Positions 63,758 through 64,000 of a stretch of DNA of 64,000 bases are shown here, one piece after another. The translations under genes and the position numbers were made by a program. The stretch lies in NCBI RefSeq assembly GCF_900155545.1, contig NZ_LT732525.1:945371-1009370 (forward strand), written 5' to 3'. The stretch's first letter is position 1. Each line of letters starts with the position of its first letter. The stretch comes from Clostridium sp. Marseille-P2415 (GTDB lineage: Bacteria; Bacillota; Clostridia; Lachnospirales; Lachnospiraceae). The notes below the pieces were generated by a model, which was not told where the DNA came from, made no database searches, and worked only from the letters and a program-made list of their open reading frames with translations.

Positions 63758-64000
63758 GGGTTTTTTTTATTTTTATTATATTTATGTTTTTTTAATGTGT
63801 GGTACACATTTTCGTCACATTTTCTGCGTATACTAAAAATACGTTATCCGAAAGGATGACGGGCCTTTTGTTTCAAGTAACTTACTTGAAATCACAAAGC
63901 TTTTTCATACTCATACCGGACGGCTCGCGCCGTCCGGCCCCCCTAATAAGACATTTTCTACTTTTATTATACCTACCATTCCCAATAGTTACATTTTAAA
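63758..64000. other. hairpin-rich intergenic stretch at the window end
   Basis: No supported gene. Three strong hairpins occur in a row: CGTTATCC-GAAA-GGATGACG (63842-63861), TTTCAAGTAA-C-TTACTTGAAA (63871-63891), and CCGGACGGC-TCGC-GCCGTCCGG (63916-63937). The spacing suggests a structured RNA or part of an element cut by the window edge. Confidence 0.4.

Noticed and set aside
63799-63999. A 66-codon plus-strand frame at the window end
   Set aside because: No ribosome binding site, it runs through three hairpins and resembles no family.

Overview
The window reads as chromosomal DNA of a low-to-mid GC Gram-positive anaerobe of the class Clostridia, most likely a Lachnospiraceae member of the Lacrimispora / Clostridium clostridioforme kind. 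The reasons are the sortase and Cna_B-type surface genes, sigma-A promoters with strong AGGAGG ribosome binding sites, the rho-rpmE-yqhQ-prmC-prfA gene order, the rpmG-secE-nusG-rplK-rplA-rplJ-rplL block, RecD2 and Mbl. This assignment is an inference from gene content; no rRNA or tRNA gene was seen.

Layout. 1-0.4 kb: 5' end of clpB with its promoter. 0.5-3.4 kb: a small secreted wall-binding protein, a MATE transporter and a Gfo/Idh/MocA oxidoreductase. 3.4-27.6 kb: a large accessory cell-surface region, almost all on the minus strand. It holds a class B sortase, a 4666-residue surface protein with a thioester-like head and Cna_B/SpaA repeats, a small secreted protein, a two-helix membrane protein, a type I toxin-antitoxin locus, and a three-gene operon of secreted or membrane proteins (327, 758 and 1375 residues) behind a long structured leader. 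27.9-30.3 kb: a LysR regulator divergent from a cysteine desulfidase family gene. 30.4-38.1 kb: a hexuronate catabolism locus (uxuB, uxuA, a TRAP transporter, a zinc alcohol dehydrogenase and a GntR/FCD regulator with a perfect 23-bp inverted repeat upstream). 38.1-38.4 kb: a second type I toxin-antitoxin locus. 38.6-43.7 kb: prfA-prmC-yqhQ-rpmE-rho. 43.9-46.0 kb: rarA and a polysaccharide deacetylase. 46.1-50.4 kb: a Trk/Ktr potassium uptake operon with a KdpDE-like two-component pair. 50.5-54.6 kb: a cold-shock gene and the ribosomal protein block with its RNA leaders. 54.8-57.7 kb: rfbD, rfbB and rfbA for dTDP-rhamnose, without rfbC, behind a MerR-type promoter. 57.7-63.7 kb: a MerR-methyltransferase fusion, a GNAT acetyltransferase, comF, recD2 and mbl.

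How the parts work together. The sortase is translationally coupled to the giant protein and probably anchors it, although the C-terminal sorting motif is not a normal LPXTG. The three-gene operon upstream supplies further exported proteins with choline-binding-type wall repeats. In the sugar-acid locus the TRAP system would import an acid that the zinc dehydrogenase, UxuB and UxuA convert to 2-keto-3-deoxygluconate under GntR control.

Most interesting signals. (1) Two type I toxin-antitoxin loci share one design: a tiny hydrophobic toxin, a Shine-Dalgarno sequence locked in a hairpin, and a convergent small RNA with its own promoter. (2) A dispersed repeat of about 90 bp supplies the last two codons and the stop of rpmE, rplJ and rplK, with partial copies before prfA and rfbD. 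(3) A TrkH protein lacks about half of its pore. (4) The leader of the surface operon carries an unidentified structured element. (5) The rfb promoter has a 19-bp spacer with a dyad, typical of MerR control.
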